From positions 1 through 33,042 of the forward strand of contig VGTH01000056.1 of assembly GCA_016874755.1 (NCBI GenBank): a stretch of DNA of 33,042 bases. The letters are read 5' to 3'. The DNA is from Deltaproteobacteria bacterium (GTDB taxonomy: Bacteria; Desulfobacterota; Binatia; UBA9968). Of this stretch, positions 16,970-25,231 are shown piece by piece. A model generated the notes under the pieces. It ran no database searches. It was given only the letters and a program-made list of their open reading frames with translations, and was not told the origin of the DNA. A program made the position numbers and the translations under genes. Position 1 is the stretch's first letter, and each line of letters begins with the position of its first letter.

Positions 16970-17299
16970 GAAATCGCCGCACCGCGTGGGAAAAGCTTCG
17001 TATTGACTCAGCGCGGCGCAGGCCAGTTGTTTGTGAAAACCTAGGCCGGGTAACGAGAAGTTGTCAAGAAGAAAGGCAGCTCGGCAGCGGTCTTAGCCAT
17101 GCTGGAGGCGATGGAGTGGCTCGGCGAGATTGACAAAAAGTATCTGTCCCACCGTGAGGAACACATGGCGGGCAACGAGTGGCCCAGGCTCCATCGAAGA
17201 CCGCGACGGATCTCCGATGGAGCCTCGCTAGCCCGAATTATTCATGCGACGGGGAAAACCCATGACACTGTCCCATGTAGTCAAGCTCAAATTGGACTG
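16970..17299. other. 330-base gap with one hairpin, no clear gene
   Basis: The gap lies between the start of the membrane protein (-) and the stop of an SBP (-), so it should hold the promoter for the former and the end of the transcript of the latter. An 11-bp perfect stem at 17186-17196/17215-17225 may end or protect the SBP transcript, though no T-run follows. A forward open frame from 17099 runs into the SBP antisense and is not convincing. Confidence 0.4.
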
Positions 17300-18376
17300 C
17301 TATTTCAAGAAGTTTTTATCGAAATACTCTACCCAGGCGTCGCCTTCGTTCAATTGCGAATCGGGCGTGAAATACAGGGCGCGCTTGAAGCGGCCTCCGC
17401 CCGGTTTGAGATCGATTTGCTTGGCGGGGATCCTTGGATGCGACGGCAAGTAATTCACCCCCTGAATGACTTTCTGGCCTTCCTCCGACAAGATGAAATC
17501 GAGCAGCAGCAGCGCTGCGTGCGGATGGGGCGAGCGTGTCACCGGCGAGATCGTGTTGATGGTCGCCGACGCCGGTTCGATGGGCGACCAATCCACCGGC
17601 GCGCCCGCCGATTTGCTGATATGGGCGTGGTGATGAAAGATGTGCAGCGCGAGCGGATATTCGCCGGCGATGACCAAATCCAACAACTGCCGGTTGCTCG
17701 CCGTGGTCTTGGCAGGGTTCTGTCCCTTTAACTTTTGCAGATACGCTTTGCCCGCTTCGTCTCCCATGGTCTTGAGGATATTGCCGATCATCATCGGCGC
17801 GCCCGAGCCCCGGCTAGTCGACCACATCATCTGCCCCTTCCAGCGCGGGTGCAGCAAATCTTCGTAGCTCTTCGGCACTTCGTTGGGCTTGACCATACGG
17901 GTGTTGTAACCGACCGCGAAGAAATAAACGTTGCTCACGCCCCAGTAGCCCTGCGGATCTTTCAGCTCGGCCGGATAGTCGGCAAAGTGAGGTGTATAGA
18001 AACGCTGCAAGAAACCAGCCTTTTTCACCATCGGCGCGGTTACCGTGCCGTCGACGATATCGACCTCGTAGCGCTTGCCCTGATATTCGGAAAACATCTT
18101 TTGCACGATGCGCTCCGAGTTGCCGCGGAAATGATCGATGGCAATGAACGGATATTTTTTCTCGAAGGCCTCTTTGATCGGCCGCACGACTTGATCGACG
18201 ATCAGCGACGTATACCAGGTGATCTTCTTTTCTTTCATGGCGCCTTCGACCAGCAGCTTCTGCCGGTCCGGCTTGTTGTAGAGCATGACATCGTCGACGG
18301 TGGCGGCCTGCGACTGAGAAAGCGCGCAACAAAACAGCGCCATCACACTCGACAAGAAAATATTTCGCAGCTTCAT
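17300..18376 (-). CDS. ABC solute-binding protein (group B paralog)
   Basis: A 358-residue family 1 SBP. The signal peptide is MKLRNIFLSSVMALFCCALS ending near SQA, and GGAGAG precedes the ATG. It shares long blocks with the SBP at 14119 (DRQKLLVEGAMKEKKITWY, GYNTRMVK, MMWSTSRGSGAPM, KPGGGRFKRA), so it is a paralog of similar length. It has no permease of its own and may feed the fused permease at 12338. It lies 59 bases downstream of the SBP at 18436 on the same strand and could be the last gene of a three-SBP transcript. Confidence 0.9.
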   Translation of the reverse strand: MKLRNIFLSSVMALFCCALSQSQAATVDDVMLYNKPDRQKLLVEGAMKEKKITWYTSLIVDQVVRPIKEAFEKKYPFIAIDHFRGNSERIVQKMFSEYQGKRYEVDIVDGTVTAPMVKKAGFLQRFYTPHFADYPAELKDPQGYWGVSNVYFFAVGYNTRMVKPNEVPKSYEDLLHPRWKGQMMWSTSRGSGAPMMIGNILKTMGDEAGKAYLQKLKGQNPAKTTASNRQLLDLVIAGEYPLALHIFHHHAHISKSAGAPVDWSPIEPASATINTISPVTRSPHPHAALLLLDFILSEEGQKVIQGVNYLPSHPRIPAKQIDLKPGGGRFKRALYFTPDSQLNEGDAWVEYFDKNFLK

Positions 18377-18435
18377 AGTGAACTCTCCAAACTGTTACGC
18401 CGTAAACATGGCGGGTTACGCTGCCGACTCTTTAC

Positions 18436-19563
18436 TTATTTCAAAATCGTCTCGGCAAACTTCCCCGCTGGCGCGCGCACCTTCGTGTACTTGTCTTCCA
18501 GGTGATTGCGCACACGGTGATATTGCTCCACTGTCAGTGAGTCTTTGGCGGCATTGATGCCGAGCTTGGCGAGCCAGCGCGTCTCGACGTCCAACCGGCG
18601 CGTGCCGTTTTCCATCACCTTGTTGTACCACTCCTGCCCTTCTTTACTGAGAAACCAATTAACGAAAACTCTAGCAGCGTTGGGGTTGGGCGGATTTTTC
18701 ACCACGCCGATGACGCCAAAGCCATTGCTGGTAGGCAGCCCTTCTCTAGGCGCCGGCACCGGCTTGAGCGGCAGGCCGGCATCCACATAGGGGTCCACCG
18801 GAGAGCGACCTAAGCCAAACGCCACAGCGATCTTGGCTTTCGCCAGGGCGTCGGCAAGTTGGCGCAAATCGCGCGTCAAGAACAAATCCTGCGCCGCTAG
18901 CTTCTTGAGAAACTCTTCGCCTTTGATGTCCCACATGAACGACCAGATGCCTTGGCCGGAGCTGGGCACGCGCGGATCGCTGAAGCCAATCTTGCCCTTC
19001 CACTTCGGCTGGAGAAAATCGTCGAAGCTTTTGAAGTCTTCGGCTTTGGCCAGGGTCGCGTTGAACCAGGCGTTTTGCGTCGCCACGTCGGCGAGAAACG
19101 AGTAGAGAAACTTGCTGGTGCCGAGATTGTCTTCCCAAACATGGCCGCCAAACCATTGCTTGGGATCTCTGACTTCAGGGAGAATCCAGAACGACTCGAT
19201 CGGCTCCAGCATGCCATCGTGCGCCAGGCTCACCGCGGTGCCGGTGCCGCAGATGATCGCATCGAAGTAGCTCACCCCCGCTTTCTTTTCCGCCGCGATG
19301 CGCGCAGCGTTCTTCGGCCCCGATGCCGGCACCAGCTCGGCTTCGATGCCAAACTTCTGGCGCAGGACACTCTCCATCTCTTTGCGCAGCTCATTGGACG
19401 GCGGTATCGCCAGCACAACCTTGCCCTCTTTTTTCGCCGCCTCGACGACCTTGTCCCACTCGGGGGGCCGACGGGCTTCGGCGGCGAGCGCGCTCTGTAC
19501 GCTAGCCAGCGCCACGGAAACAACCAATATTTTTATTGCCAAACTATTTTTCATGATCGCCAT
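18436..19563 (-). CDS. ABC solute-binding protein (group A, tandem copy 2)
   Basis: A 375-residue family 1 SBP with a signal peptide (LAIKILVVSVALASVQSALA). The mature start PPEWDKVVEAAKKEGKVVLA and the blocks RIAAEKKAGV, YFDAIICGTGTA and LPEVRDPKQWFGGHVWEDN are nearly the same as in the neighbour at 19602, and weaker but clear in the SBP at 4864. The ATG at 19563 has AGGAAC about nine bases upstream; a second ATG three codons in lacks this. It is 38 bases downstream of the neighbour, in the same direction. It reads as a recent tandem duplicate that has diverged in ligand-facing parts. No transport core accompanies it. Confidence 0.9.
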   Translation of the reverse strand: MAIMKNSLAIKILVVSVALASVQSALAAEARRPPEWDKVVEAAKKEGKVVLAIPPSNELRKEMESVLRQKFGIEAELVPASGPKNAARIAAEKKAGVSYFDAIICGTGTAVSLAHDGMLEPIESFWILPEVRDPKQWFGGHVWEDNLGTSKFLYSFLADVATQNAWFNATLAKAEDFKSFDDFLQPKWKGKIGFSDPRVPSSGQGIWSFMWDIKGEEFLKKLAAQDLFLTRDLRQLADALAKAKIAVAFGLGRSPVDPYVDAGLPLKPVPAPREGLPTSNGFGVIGVVKNPPNPNAARVFVNWFLSKEGQEWYNKVMENGTRRLDVETRWLAKLGINAAKDSLTVEQYHRVRNHLEDKYTKVRAPAGKFAETILK

Positions 19564-19601
19564 CGGTCCAGTTCCTAGTTTCCGCTTTTGGCATTCACAG
19601 T

Positions 19602-20720
19602 TTATTTCAAAATCGTCTCGGCAAACTTGGCCGCCGGCAGGCGCACGGCGGTGTACTTGTCTTCCAGATGATTGCGCAGCTTATGATATTGCTGCACGGT
19701 CAAGGTATCTTTCGCCGCCGAGATGCCGGTGTCTTTCAACCATTTGGTGTTCACGTCCAAGCGCCGTGTGCCGTTTTGCATGACTTTCGCGTACCAATCT
19801 TGACCTTCACGGCTCAAGAACCAGTTGACAAAAACTCTGGTCGCGTTCGGGTGCGGCGGGTCCTTGATGACACCGAGCACGCCAAAGCCGTTGCTCGCTG
19901 GCAAACCTTCTTTGGTCACCGGCGCCGGCTTCAGCGGCAAACCGGCCTTGACGAACGGCTCCGTCTGACTGCGGCCCAAACCGAAGGCAATCACGACCTT
20001 GCCCTTCGCCAGCGCGTCCGCCAGTTGACGCAGGTCGCGCGTCAAGAACAACTCCTGCGCGACGAGTTTCTTGAGAAACTCTTCGCCGCGATGCTCCCAC
20101 ATAAACGACCAGATCGATTGCCCCGAGCTCGGCACGCGCGGATCGCTGAAGCCAACCCGCCCTTTCCATTTGGGATTCAAATAATCATCAAAGCTGCGCA
20201 GCTCCTGCGGCTTGGCGAGGCTGGTATTGTACCAGGTGCTGTGCGTGCTGACGTCGGCGAGAAAAGAGATGAGAAACTTATGGGTGTTGACGTTGTCTTC
20301 CCAAATATGACCGCCCCACCACTGTTTAGGATCTTTGACCTCGGGCAGAATCCAAAACGATTCCAGCGGCTCCAACATGCCGTCGTGGGTCAGCCCAGCC
20401 GCGGTGCCGGTGCCGCAGATGATTGCATCGAAATAATTAACGCCGGCTTTTTTCTCGGCGGCGATGCGGCTTGCGTTCTTCGGACCGGGCGCAGAAACCA
20501 GCTCAGCTTCCAATCCAAACTTCTGCTTCAGCAGCGGCTCCAACGCCGTGCGCATCTCGGTGGCCGGCGGAATCGCGAGTACGATCTTGCCTTCTTTCTT
20601 GGCCTCTTCTAGCGCCTTGTCCCACTGCGGCGGAGCCTTCGCTTCGGCGGCGAAGAGAACGGTGCTCCAACACGCCACCAGAAATATCGCTAGCAAGATG
20701 ATCCGGTTTCTTATCTGCAC
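19602..20720 (-). CDS. ABC solute-binding protein (group A, tandem copy 1)
   Basis: About 372 residues from a GTG at 20720 (VQIRNRIILLAIFLVACWST), which opens a signal peptide ending near LFAAEA. The open frame extends 31 codons further, but that part is a translated dispersed repeat (it reads SPFFKGG, from a C-run/G-run palindrome) and should not be annotated as protein. The mature part (PPQWDKALEEAKKEGKIVLA, RIAAEKKAGV, YFDAIICGTGTA) is nearly the same as in the next gene. No strong ribosome binding site is visible, and the repeat may have replaced the original leader region. It lies downstream of gfa on the same strand. Confidence 0.88.
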   Translation of the reverse strand: MQIRNRIILLAIFLVACWSTVLFAAEAKAPPQWDKALEEAKKEGKIVLAIPPATEMRTALEPLLKQKFGLEAELVSAPGPKNASRIAAEKKAGVNYFDAIICGTGTAAGLTHDGMLEPLESFWILPEVKDPKQWWGGHIWEDNVNTHKFLISFLADVSTHSTWYNTSLAKPQELRSFDDYLNPKWKGRVGFSDPRVPSSGQSIWSFMWEHRGEEFLKKLVAQELFLTRDLRQLADALAKGKVVIAFGLGRSQTEPFVKAGLPLKPAPVTKEGLPASNGFGVLGVIKDPPHPNATRVFVNWFLSREGQDWYAKVMQNGTRRLDVNTKWLKDTGISAAKDTLTVQQYHKLRNHLEDKYTAVRLPAAKFAETILK

Positions 20721-20735
20721 GATCTCATCCGAACT

Positions 20736-20820
20736 TCCCCCTTTGAAAAAGGGGGATCGAGGGGGATTTCTTCCAAGCGCAACGGAAAAAATCCCCCTAC
20801 CCCCCTTTTTCAAAGGGGGG
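20736..20820. repeat. Long imperfect inverted repeat with C5/G5 runs
   Basis: Arms of about 32 bases (20737-20769 and 20788-20819) pair almost completely. Each arm itself contains a C-run, a TTTGAAAAA-type centre and a G-run, so small and large hairpins are possible. It lies between gfa and the first tandem SBP and may terminate or attenuate read-through. It also has the look of a dispersed repeat common in environmental genomes; that is memory, not a search. Confidence 0.75.
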
Positions 20821-20836
20821 ATGAAAACCTACTTTC

Positions 20837-21409
20837 TCAGCTTTTCAAAGCCCCCGACGCCTTTGCCACATGGGTCGCAATCGCATCCATCAACGCCGGC
20901 GACAAACAGTCGTAGGGCTCCAGCTTCAACTCCTTCAAACGCGCCCGCACCTCGCCCATGCCGCTCGGGCTAAAGCCCGACTCAATGATCGAGGAAACAA
21001 ACGCGGCAAACTCCGGCGCCGCCCAGCCGGCGTCCGGCGACAGCTCGGTGTGGATAAAATCGAAGCCATAGAAAGGATGCTTCTCATTGTCGATGCGGCC
21101 GTACATGTGCACGCCGCAGGCGCTGCAGGCGTAGCGCTTGATCGCCGCGTTGGCGTCCACGACCTTTAGCTTGTCAGCGTTCGCGGTCACCTGCAGTTTA
21201 TCGCGCGACACCACGGCAACCTGCGAGAACAGCGCCCCCGCCGGCTTCCAACACTTGGTGCAGCCGCAAACGTGATTGTGCGCGCACTGGCTTTTGATCG
21301 CCACGGCGACTTTCTTGTCGGCGCAGCGGCAATAAAGCGCGCCGCCGGCGAAATCCTTGGAACCGGGTTTTACCCCGCCATCGACCTGCGGATGGATAGA
21401 TATAGCCAT
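20837..21409 (-). CDS. gfa: Glutathione-dependent formaldehyde-activating enzyme (Gfa family)
   Basis: A 190-residue protein of the GFA/CENP-V family, the usual length. Zinc ligands are seen in [24 protein letters not shown] and [13 protein letters not shown]. Known Gfa binds glutathione and has been proposed to speed the formation of S-hydroxymethylglutathione from formaldehyde, feeding glutathione-dependent formaldehyde oxidation in the cytosol. The start has GGAAGGAG upstream at a slightly long spacing. Nothing adjacent encodes the later steps (FrmA/FrmB), so its role here is inferred from family only. It is the first gene of a same-strand run into the tandem SBPs, but the inverted repeat in between may separate transcription. 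Confidence 0.88.
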   Translation of the reverse strand: MAISIHPQVDGGVKPGSKDFAGGALYCRCADKKVAVAIKSQCAHNHVCGCTKCWKPAGALFSQVAVVSRDKLQVTANADKLKVVDANAAIKRYACSACGVHMYGRIDNEKHPFYGFDFIHTELSPDAGWAAPEFAAFVSSIIESGFSPSGMGEVRARLKELKLEPYDCLSPALMDAIATHVAKASGALKS

Positions 21410-21490
21410 AGTGATGATGCTCTCCTTCCTCGTGATTGGAGACTATATCTTCTTGCCGGGGACGGGTAAATGTCAATGGGGTAAATAGTT

Positions 21491-21618
21491 CACCACGGAG
21501 ACACGAAGGTCCCGAAGATAAGAGAAGAGCAACCGAACGTTTCCGAACTTCGTGCCCTTCGTGGCTTCGGAGTGAATTACTCCTCACAGCCTTTGCGTTC
21601 TCTGCGTTCTTTGCGGCT
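21491..21618. repeat. Dispersed 'cacgaag / ttcgtg / tttgcg' repeat, copy B
   Basis: The same build as the copies at 2996 and 23808: CACGGAGACACGAAGG at the left, CTTCGTGCCCTTCGTGG at the right, and a CTTTGCGTTC...TTTGCGG tail. The tail abuts the NMT1 SBP remnant just where that gene's start and signal peptide should be. Confidence 0.7.
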
Positions 21619-21848
21619 AATTCTCTTCTCCCCTCCGGCATCTTCGCCCAGGAGCCGCTGCGCGCTGGGACGATTTTCAGTGCCACCCAGGCGCCGCTGT
21701 GGGCGGCCAAGGAGGGGCGCTACTTTGAAAAATACCGCATCAAGAATTTAGCAGTCATTCAATTTTCCGGCGGCGGCGCGCCTTTGTCGACCCCAGCATC
21801 ATGGACGAGTTGGAAAAAGAAGGCTTCGTCGCCAGCGTGTATCGGTGA
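21616..21848 (+). pseudogene. Gutted NMT1-like SBP gene (N- and C-terminal ends only)
   Basis: Two pieces of an SBP are joined. The first (about 21622-21777) reads IFAQEPLRAGTIFSATQAPL, then WAAKEGRYFEKYRIKNLAVI and QFSGG, the standard N-terminus of NMT1-type SBPs. The second, from about 21783 in another frame, reads FVDPSIMDELEKEGFVASVY, then Arg and the TGA at 21846-21848, which matches the C-terminus of the intact SBP at 11206 (VLELEKEGFIGRIYK). The roughly 250 residues in between are missing, so an internal deletion with a frame change destroyed the gene. The signal peptide is cut by the dispersed repeat. It converges on ftsH. Confidence 0.75.
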
Positions 21849-21858
21849 ACTACTCTTT

Positions 21859-23793
21859 TTAGTGTTCGAACCCTTCTCCGCGGCTGTCCGGCTTGCTCTC
21901 GCCGGCGGCCTTGTCGTGGCCCTTGCGGATCTCCTTGCCGCGCTCGATGCTGACCACTTTGAGAATCGCCTGCAGCTCGGGGCGCTCGACCACTTCTTTT
22001 TTGAGCAGCAGCTGTGCCAATTCTGCCAGCGCGCCGCGGTGGGTCGCCAAGGTTTCGCTGACTTTTTCATGGGCCAGCGTGAGGATCTCTTTCACCTCGG
22101 CGTCGATTAGCCGCGCCGTGTCTTCGCTATACTCTTTGTTCGTTTGCATCGGCACCGGCAGGAACAGCGGCGTGCGCGGCCCTTCGAGAGCGACCAGGCC
22201 AAGCCGCTCGCTCATGCCGAACTGCGTCACCATGGTGCGGGCAATCTCGGTGGCGCGCTGCAGATCGTTCTGCGCCCCAGTGGAGATATCGCCGAGAAAC
22301 ATCTCTTCGGCGACGCGCCCACCCAACAGCACATAAATGCGCGCCAGCAATTCACCGCGCGTCATCAAGTAGCGATCCTCCGTGGGCGTTTGCTGGGTGT
22401 AGCCCAGGGCAGCGATGCCACGTGGGATGATCGATATCTTTGACACCGGGTCGGCGCCCGGCACCAGCTCGGCGACCAACGCATGACCCGACTCGTGATA
22501 CGCCACGGTCTTTTTTTCCTTGGGGCTCATCACCCGGCTCTTTTTCTGCAGACCGGCAATAACCCGCTCGATGGCCTCGTCGAAATCGGTCATCTCGACG
22601 GCGTCTTTCCCCTGCCGCGCCGCCAGTAGCGCCGCTTCGTTGACGATATTGGCGAGATCGGCACCGACAAAGCCAGGTGTCTTGGCGGCGAGCAGCGCCA
22701 AGTCGACATTGGCCGCCAGTTTGATTTTCTTGGCGTGCAGTTCGAGAATTTTTTGCCGCCCTTTGACGTCGGGCCGGTCGACGAGCACCTGCCGGTCGAA
22801 GCGACCCGGGCGCATCAGTGCCGGGTCGAGAATTTCCGGCCGATTGGTCGCCGCCATGATAATCACGTTTTTGTTCGGGTCGAAGCCATCCATCTCGGCG
22901 AGCAATTGATTCAATGTCTGCTCGCGCTCGTCGTGGCTCGCCAGCATGTTGACGCCGCGCGCTTTGCCGAGCGCGTCCAACTCGTCGATAAAAATAATAC
23001 TCGGCGCATGCTCGGCCGCCTGGCTGAACAAGTCGCGCACCCGCGCGGCGCCGACGCCGACGAACATCTCGACGAAATCCGAGCCGGAGATGCTGAAGAA
23101 CGGCACACCGGCTTCACCGGCGACCGCGCGTGCGAGTAGCGTCTTGCCGGTGCCCGGAGGGCCGACTAGCAGCACGCCTTTGGGCAGATGTCCGCCCAAG
23201 CGCTGATACTTTTCCGGATGTTTGAGAAACTCGACGACCTCGACGAGTTCCTCCTCGGCCTCATCGATGCCGGCGACGTCGGCGAAACTCACGCCGGTCT
23301 TCTTTTCGATGTAAACTTTGGCCTTGCTCTTGCCGATCTGCATCATGCCACCGCCGGCGCCCATGCGCTTGAACAGATAACTCCAGAGCGCGAAAAACAG
23401 CAGCACCGGCACCACCCAGGACAGCACGGTCGTCAGCCACTCGCTATTCGCCTCGCCTTTGAACGGCACGCCGGCCTGCTCCAAGTCTGGGGTCAGGTCT
23501 CTATCTTCGACCCGCACCGCGACAAACGATTGGGCTTTCTTGGCGTCGTCGCCGAGCTCCTTGAGCTTTTCTGGCGCGAAAATTTCTTTCAGCCCCTCTG
23601 GTTTGATCTTACCGCGCACAACTTTGTCGCCAATGATGGCGTCGGTCAGCTGGCCTTTTTTCGCCAGGGTTTTGAACTGGCTATAGGTAATCGTCTCGAC
23701 TTGCGCCGTGGTGATGAAATTCTGCACGAGAACGATCATCAGAATCGCCACGAGCAGGTAGCCAAAGGAGATCTGCTGAGCTTTTTTGTTCAT
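21859..23793 (-). CDS. ftsH: ATP-dependent zinc metalloprotease FtsH
   Basis: A 644-residue FtsH, the normal length. Domains in order: a membrane helix ([16 protein letters not shown], residues 13-28), a periplasmic domain, a second helix ([20 protein letters not shown]), the AAA+ ATPase with Walker A GPPGTGKT (211-218), Walker [11 protein letters not shown], and the second region of homology [17 protein letters not shown], then the M41 protease with HESGH (433-437; usually HEAGH). The hexamer degrades misplaced membrane proteins and short-lived regulators. It stands alone, with the SBP remnant at its 3' end and a dispersed repeat upstream of its start. Confidence 0.97.
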   Translation of the reverse strand: MNKKAQQISFGYLLVAILMIVLVQNFITTAQVETITYSQFKTLAKKGQLTDAIIGDKVVRGKIKPEGLKEIFAPEKLKELGDDAKKAQSFVAVRVEDRDLTPDLEQAGVPFKGEANSEWLTTVLSWVVPVLLFFALWSYLFKRMGAGGGMMQIGKSKAKVYIEKKTGVSFADVAGIDEAEEELVEVVEFLKHPEKYQRLGGHLPKGVLLVGPPGTGKTLLARAVAGEAGVPFFSISGSDFVEMFVGVGAARVRDLFSQAAEHAPSIIFIDELDALGKARGVNMLASHDEREQTLNQLLAEMDGFDPNKNVIIMAATNRPEILDPALMRPGRFDRQVLVDRPDVKGRQKILELHAKKIKLAANVDLALLAAKTPGFVGADLANIVNEAALLAARQGKDAVEMTDFDEAIERVIAGLQKKSRVMSPKEKKTVAYHESGHALVAELVPGADPVSKISIIPRGIAALGYTQQTPTEDRYLMTRGELLARIYVLLGGRVAEEMFLGDISTGAQNDLQRATEIARTMVTQFGMSERLGLVALEGPRTPLFLPVPMQTNKEYSEDTARLIDAEVKEILTLAHEKVSETLATHRGALAELAQLLLKKEVVERPELQAILKVVSIERGKEIRKGHDKAAGESKPDSRGEGFEH

Positions 23794-23807
23794 CGGATCG
23801 CCTATCG

Positions 23808-23930
23808 CACCACGAAGCGCGCGAAGGTCACGAAGGTCGGAGAAGATTTCTTGATTGTCTTCTCTTTACCTTCGTGGTCTTCGTGGTGAAAATGTCCCCT
23901 CCGAGATTTGCGTCTTTTGCGGTTAAATCC
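23808..23930. repeat. Dispersed 'cacgaag / ttcgtg / tttgcg' repeat, copy C
   Basis: The clearest copy. The left arm CACCACGAAG...CACGAAGGT pairs with the right arm ACCTTCGTGGTCTTCGTGG, with an extra CGAAG unit in the left arm, followed by GCGTCTTTTGCGG. It lies in the 190-base gap just upstream of ftsH and downstream of the zinc-ribbon genes. Confidence 0.75.
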
Positions 23931-23983
23931 CTTACCCCATGCGGTAGCAGTTGTAGCGCGCGGTGTCTCTGCCTTGCTTCCTC

Positions 23984-24493
23984 CTAAGCTCCTCGACCGC
24001 GCCACTCGATGCGCACGAACTTATTGTTGTGCGACCATTTGTAATCCAGCTTGCCGCCGCGGGCTTTGGCGATCGCACGGCCCAGTCGCTGCGCCAACTT
24101 CTCCGTGGTGGTTTCGACCGTCCAGCCGTCACCCGCGGCGCGCAGGCTCATGATCCGTTCCAACGGATTTTTCTCCCGTGCGCGGGTTTCTTCATTGCGC
24201 AGAATCCGTAGGGTCTCGCCGCGGACGGCTTCCGCTACTCGCAATAGATGCAACTCGCCGGACGCCGAGCGTTCCCGGATCTTGACACAGGCCGGGCAAT
24301 AAATTGGATGATGCGGCACCGGCAGCGTGAGCCCCGCAGGCGCGGCAAAGGCCCAGTGGCGCCGGTGATAGAACGCGCCGCAGCCGGCACATTGGATCAC
24401 GCCTTTCGGTGCGCCGCGCGGCAGAAACGTGTCGGTATAAGTATCGGTCTTCTTTTTGTAGTTAACGTTGTATTTTTTCGCTGCGGTTCTCAT
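23984..24493 (-). CDS. Small zinc-ribbon protein, BCAM0308-like
   Basis: About 169 residues. The N-terminus is basic (MRTAAKKYNVNYKKK). A zinc-ribbon is formed by CAGCGAFYHRRHW and IYCPACVKIRE. The C-terminal half, including WSHNNKFVRIEWRGR, is alpha/beta-like and may bind RNA or protein. It resembles proteins annotated as BCAM0308 family; the function is unknown. The start at 24493 is supported by AGGAAGG upstream, whereas the frame also runs further up through the end of the preceding gene. It is 17 bases after the TFIIB-type zinc-ribbon gene and surely shares its transcript. Confidence 0.75.
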   Translation of the reverse strand: MRTAAKKYNVNYKKKTDTYTDTFLPRGAPKGVIQCAGCGAFYHRRHWAFAAPAGLTLPVPHHPIYCPACVKIRERSASGELHLLRVAEAVRGETLRILRNEETRAREKNPLERIMSLRAAGDGWTVETTTEKLAQRLGRAIAKARGGKLDYKWSHNNKFVRIEWRGRGA

Positions 24494-24510
24494 GGCCGCT
24501 CCTTCCTCGT

Positions 24511-24834
24511 TCACGTCTTGGCGGTCAAAGTATCGATCCATTCGCCGATGGGTCCGCGGCTGACTTTGCGCACCACTGCCTCGAGTTCGCCGTAGTCCAT
24601 CCAAACGCCGTGACACTCGCGACAGCGGTCGAGGGTCACGCCGTGAAACGTAAACGTTTCGAGCTTACCCGAACATTTGGGACAGCTCGGCTCGGCGCTG
24701 CCTTTGTCGACCTTACGAAGCTGGCCACGCAGCTTTTCCAGAATTTCGCGGTCCCGTTCGGCGAAATAGATATCTTCCTTGGCGCGCTCCACGAGTTTCA
24801 TGGTGTCGCCAAATCGATCTTTTTCGTCTGCCAT
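24511..24834 (-). CDS. TFIIB-type zinc-ribbon protein (zf-TFIIB)
   Basis: A 107-residue protein. The C-terminal half carries the zf-TFIIB pattern: CPKCSGKLETFTFHG, then DRCRECHGVWMDYGELE (two CXXC pairs followed by the characteristic GVW). The N-terminal half is a charged helix (VERAKEDIYFAERDREILEK) that could form a coiled coil. GGGAGGT precedes the ATG. It forms a two-gene unit with the next zinc-ribbon gene. The role of these bacterial proteins is unknown; metal-linked protein or nucleic-acid binding is likely. Confidence 0.82.
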   Translation of the reverse strand: MADEKDRFGDTMKLVERAKEDIYFAERDREILEKLRGQLRKVDKGSAEPSCPKCSGKLETFTFHGVTLDRCRECHGVWMDYGELEAVVRKVSRGPIGEWIDTLTAKT

Positions 24835-25231
24835 GATTTGTCACCTCCCGTGAAACACCAGCAAACAAACAACGCAGCTTTAGTGCCAACCTGGCGCATT
24901 TCGCGCTTGCCCGCCCTACGAGGGATTGCGCCCGAGTCCAGGCGCCTTGCGGCCCGAGAATTTTCATTTGCGCGAAGAATCAATGGAGTATTTCGCAACG
25001 GTGAGAAATTTGCGCTGCACGACCCGCTCTCATCGACTCAGGTAAAAAACCCGTCGGAGTCCTTCGATGGGCTCAGGACGAACGGAATCGGAGTTGAAAT
25101 CGTTCAACAAAAATCCGTTCATGCTGAGCCCGTTGAAGCATTCCGAGGCTTTCAGCGGAATCGTCTAATGCGGGCACCCATCTTGCGTTTCCAAACTTTG
25201 GGCAAAACACTTTGAGCTTTGAACGGATAGC
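24835..25231. promoter_or_regulatory. Divergent gap upstream of zinc-ribbon and FNT genes
   Basis: A 397-base region between divergent starts must carry promoters for both. Its right half holds the 25061-25140 inverted repeat. I see no clear sigma-70 boxes and no convincing small gene. Confidence 0.4.
25061..25140. repeat. Inverted repeat, 'ccttcgaNgggctcaggacgaacgg' family
   Basis: The left arm, 25061-25086, and the right arm, 25114-25140, pair over most of their 26-27 bases, with a 27-base spacer. The cores CTCAGGACGAACGG and CCGTTCATGCTGAG are recognisable as a repeat I have seen in many environmental bacterial genomes (memory, not searched). It lies 91 bases ahead of the FNT gene. Confidence 0.7.

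Noticed and set aside
17060-17290. Forward open frame reading AMEWLGEIDKKYLSHREEHM at its start
   Set aside because: The first 40 residues look protein-like, but the frame has no ribosome binding site, then runs far into the antisense of a clear SBP gene, and I recognise no family. It may be a fragment, but support is too thin to annotate.
21860-21875. GTTCGAACCC, like a tRNA T-arm
   Set aside because: It lies within the C-terminal codons of ftsH, and no cloverleaf can be drawn around it.
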